From Acidobacteriota bacterium (GTDB taxonomy: Bacteria; Acidobacteriota; Thermoanaerobaculia; Thermoanaerobaculales; Thermoanaerobaculaceae), in contig JAJXUY010000089.1 in NCBI GenBank assembly GCA_021782525.1, positions 1-6,566 of the forward strand: 6,566 nucleotides of DNA, read 5' to 3'. The notes under the pieces are model-generated. The model was not told where the DNA came from, did not search any database, and saw only the letters and a list, made by a program, of their open reading frames with translations. Position numbers and translations under genes: made by a program. Below, piece by piece: positions 5,366-6,566 of the stretch (positions are counted from its first letter, which is position 1; each line of letters opens with the position of its first letter).

Positions 5366-6566
5366 CTAGCGCGCCTGCGCCACCGCGGGCCGGGCGGCGC
5401 GGTAGCGCGCAAGGCCGGCGAGGAACACGGTCATGGCGCGCTCGAGCCGGCCGGCCTCGAGGACGTACGCCATGCGCACCTCGTCCAGACCGGCGCCCGG
5501 CGTGGCGTAGAACCCGCCGGCCGGCGCGACCATCACGGTCTCGCCGTCAAGGTCGAACCCCTCGAGCAGCCAGCGCGCGAAGTCGTCGGAGTCCTCGACT
5601 CCCGCCATCTTGACGATCATGTAGAACGCGCCGCGCGGCCGCTTGAGGACGATGCCGGCGTCGGCGGTGAGGGCGTCGTACATCACGTCGCGGCGGCGCT
5701 GGTACTCGGCGCGGACGTGCTCGAAGTAGCTCTCGTCGAGGCCGTACGCCGCCACGGCGCCGAGCTGCTCGAGCGTCGGCGGGCACAGCCGCGCCTGGCC
5801 GAACTTCAGCACCGACGCCATCACCTCGCGGTTGCGCGAGATTACCGCCCCGACGCGGGCGCCGCACGCCGAAAAGCGCTTGGAGATCGAGTCGACGGCG
5901 ATGACGCGGTCGCGGACCGAGGCCAGCTCGAGCACCGAGCGGTGGCGGCGGCCGTCGTACGTGAACTCCTTGTAGACCTCGTCGGCGATGAGAAAGAGGT
6001 CGTGCCGGCGCACGAACGCGGCGAGGCGCTCGAGCTCCTCCCACGACAGCACGGTGCCGGTCGGGTTGTTCGGCGAGCACACCAGGATGGCGCGGGTGCG
6101 CGGCGTCACCGCGGCGTCGAGCTCCTCGTCGGGCGGCAGGTGGAAGCCGTCCTCCGCGCGGGTGCGCACCGGCACCACGGAGAGGTTCGCCATCTCGGCG
6201 TAGCCGTTGTAGTTGGTGTAGAACGGCTCGGGGATGATGATCTCCTCGCCCTCGTCGGCGGCGACGTTGAAGGCGAACAGGATCGCCTCGGAGCCGCCGT
6301 TGGTGATGAGCACGTCGTGCGGGTCGAGGGCGATCTCGTAGCGGGCGAAGTACGCGACCATCGCCTCGCGCAGCTCCGGCAGGCCGTCGGACGGGCCGTA
6401 CGCGAGCGTCTTGCCGGCGAAGGAGCCGATGGCGTGCAGGAACTCCGGCGGGGTGGCGACGTCGGGCTGCCCGATGTTGAGGTGGTGGATCGTGACGCCG
6501 CGGCGCCGGGCGGCGGCGGCGAGCGGGGCCAGCTTGCGGATCGGCGACTCCTGGATCGCGGTGGCG
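5366..6566 (-). CDS. Class I PLP-dependent aminotransferase, nearly complete (N-terminus outside window)
   Basis: The frame is open from the right edge to a TAG at 5368-5366, giving 399 residues. Only some 10-15 N-terminal residues seem missing, judging by the family start just before SPIRKLAPLA (7-16) and LNIGQPD (29-35). An internal ATG at 6361 is not the start. Fold-type I landmarks are present (residues counted from the visible part): YGPSDG (56-61), GGSEA (90-94) at the cofactor phosphate, NNPTG (166-170), ADEVY with Asp195 and Tyr198, SISKRFSACGARVG with the Schiff-base Lys229, and Arg364 in EVRMAYVL for the substrate carboxylate. It closely resembles, from memory, COG0436 enzymes common in Bacteroidota, generally called PLP-dependent aminotransferase or aspartate aminotransferase. 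The amino-acid substrate cannot be read from sequence. It is probably the upstream gene of an operon with the membrane methyltransferase. Confidence 0.95.
   Translation of the reverse strand, partial: ATAIQESPIRKLAPLAAAARRRGVTIHHLNIGQPDVATPPEFLHAIGSFAGKTLAYGPSDGLPELREAMVAYFARYEIALDPHDVLITNGGSEAILFAFNVAADEGEEIIIPEPFYTNYNGYAEMANLSVVPVRTRAEDGFHLPPDEELDAAVTPRTRAILVCSPNNPTGTVLSWEELERLAAFVRRHDLFLIADEVYKEFTYDGRRHRSVLELASVRDRVIAVDSISKRFSACGARVGAVISRNREVMASVLKFGQARLCPPTLEQLGAVAAYGLDESYFEHVRAEYQRRRDVMYDALTADAGIVLKRPRGAFYMIVKMAGVEDSDDFARWLLEGFDLDGETVMVAPAGGFYATPGAGLDEVRMAYVLEAGRLERAMTVFLAGLARYRAARPAVAQAR

Noticed and set aside
6359..6361. ATG at 6361 as start of the aminotransferase
   Set aside because: The frame continues to the window edge with conserved N-terminal motifs (SPIRKL, LNIGQPD, YGPSDG) upstream of this ATG.

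Overview
The window is very GC-rich DNA with dense, mostly minus-strand coding. It looks like a free-living bacterium with Acidobacteriota-like gene content: a mitochondrial-type aconitase, a DUF4097 repeat protein, and a sensor protein with an external PDZ domain and many membrane segments. The lineage is an inference from gene families and composition, not from a marker gene. No rRNA, tRNA, CRISPR array, transposase or phage gene is visible.

Layout. (1) Positions 1-865, minus strand: the N-terminal 288 residues of a multi-pass membrane sensor with a PDZ domain between its first two membrane helices. Its signalling output domain lies off the left edge. A perfect TATAAT sits 8 bases before its ATG and no Shine-Dalgarno is present, which suggests a leaderless mRNA. 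(2) Positions 980-1927, minus: a secreted, probably lipidated, DUF4097-type beta-strand repeat protein with nine TSSGD-like repeats. (3) Positions 1928-2101: a divergent promoter region with an 8-bp inverted repeat that places a TATACT box on each strand. (4) Positions 2102-4369, plus: a complete, apparently intact mitochondrial-type aconitase of 755 aa (TCA cycle). (5) Positions 4370-4831: a gene-free stretch between convergent genes, and the most unusual part of the window. It holds two further degenerate copies of the aconitase C-terminal tail in an 82-83 bp periodicity, a 98-bp purine/pyrimidine inverted repeat with a nested terminator-like hairpin, a purine-rich tract, and exactly seven copies of a 7-bp repeat. 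(6) Positions 4832-5350 and 5366-6566, minus: an apparent two-gene operon of an isoprenylcysteine-carboxyl-methyltransferase-like membrane protein preceded by a class I PLP aminotransferase whose first few codons are cut off by the right edge.

How the genes relate. The aconitase is a stand-alone central-metabolism gene that shares its promoter region with the DUF4097 gene. The DUF4097 protein and the sensor face the same way and may form a cell-envelope sensing or response pair, which is inference from order only. The aminotransferase and methyltransferase are separated by 15 bases and are probably co-transcribed, but nothing in the sequence fixes their substrates. I did not find a clearly new multi-gene system. 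The best leads are the aconitase tail relic and the layered repeats behind it.
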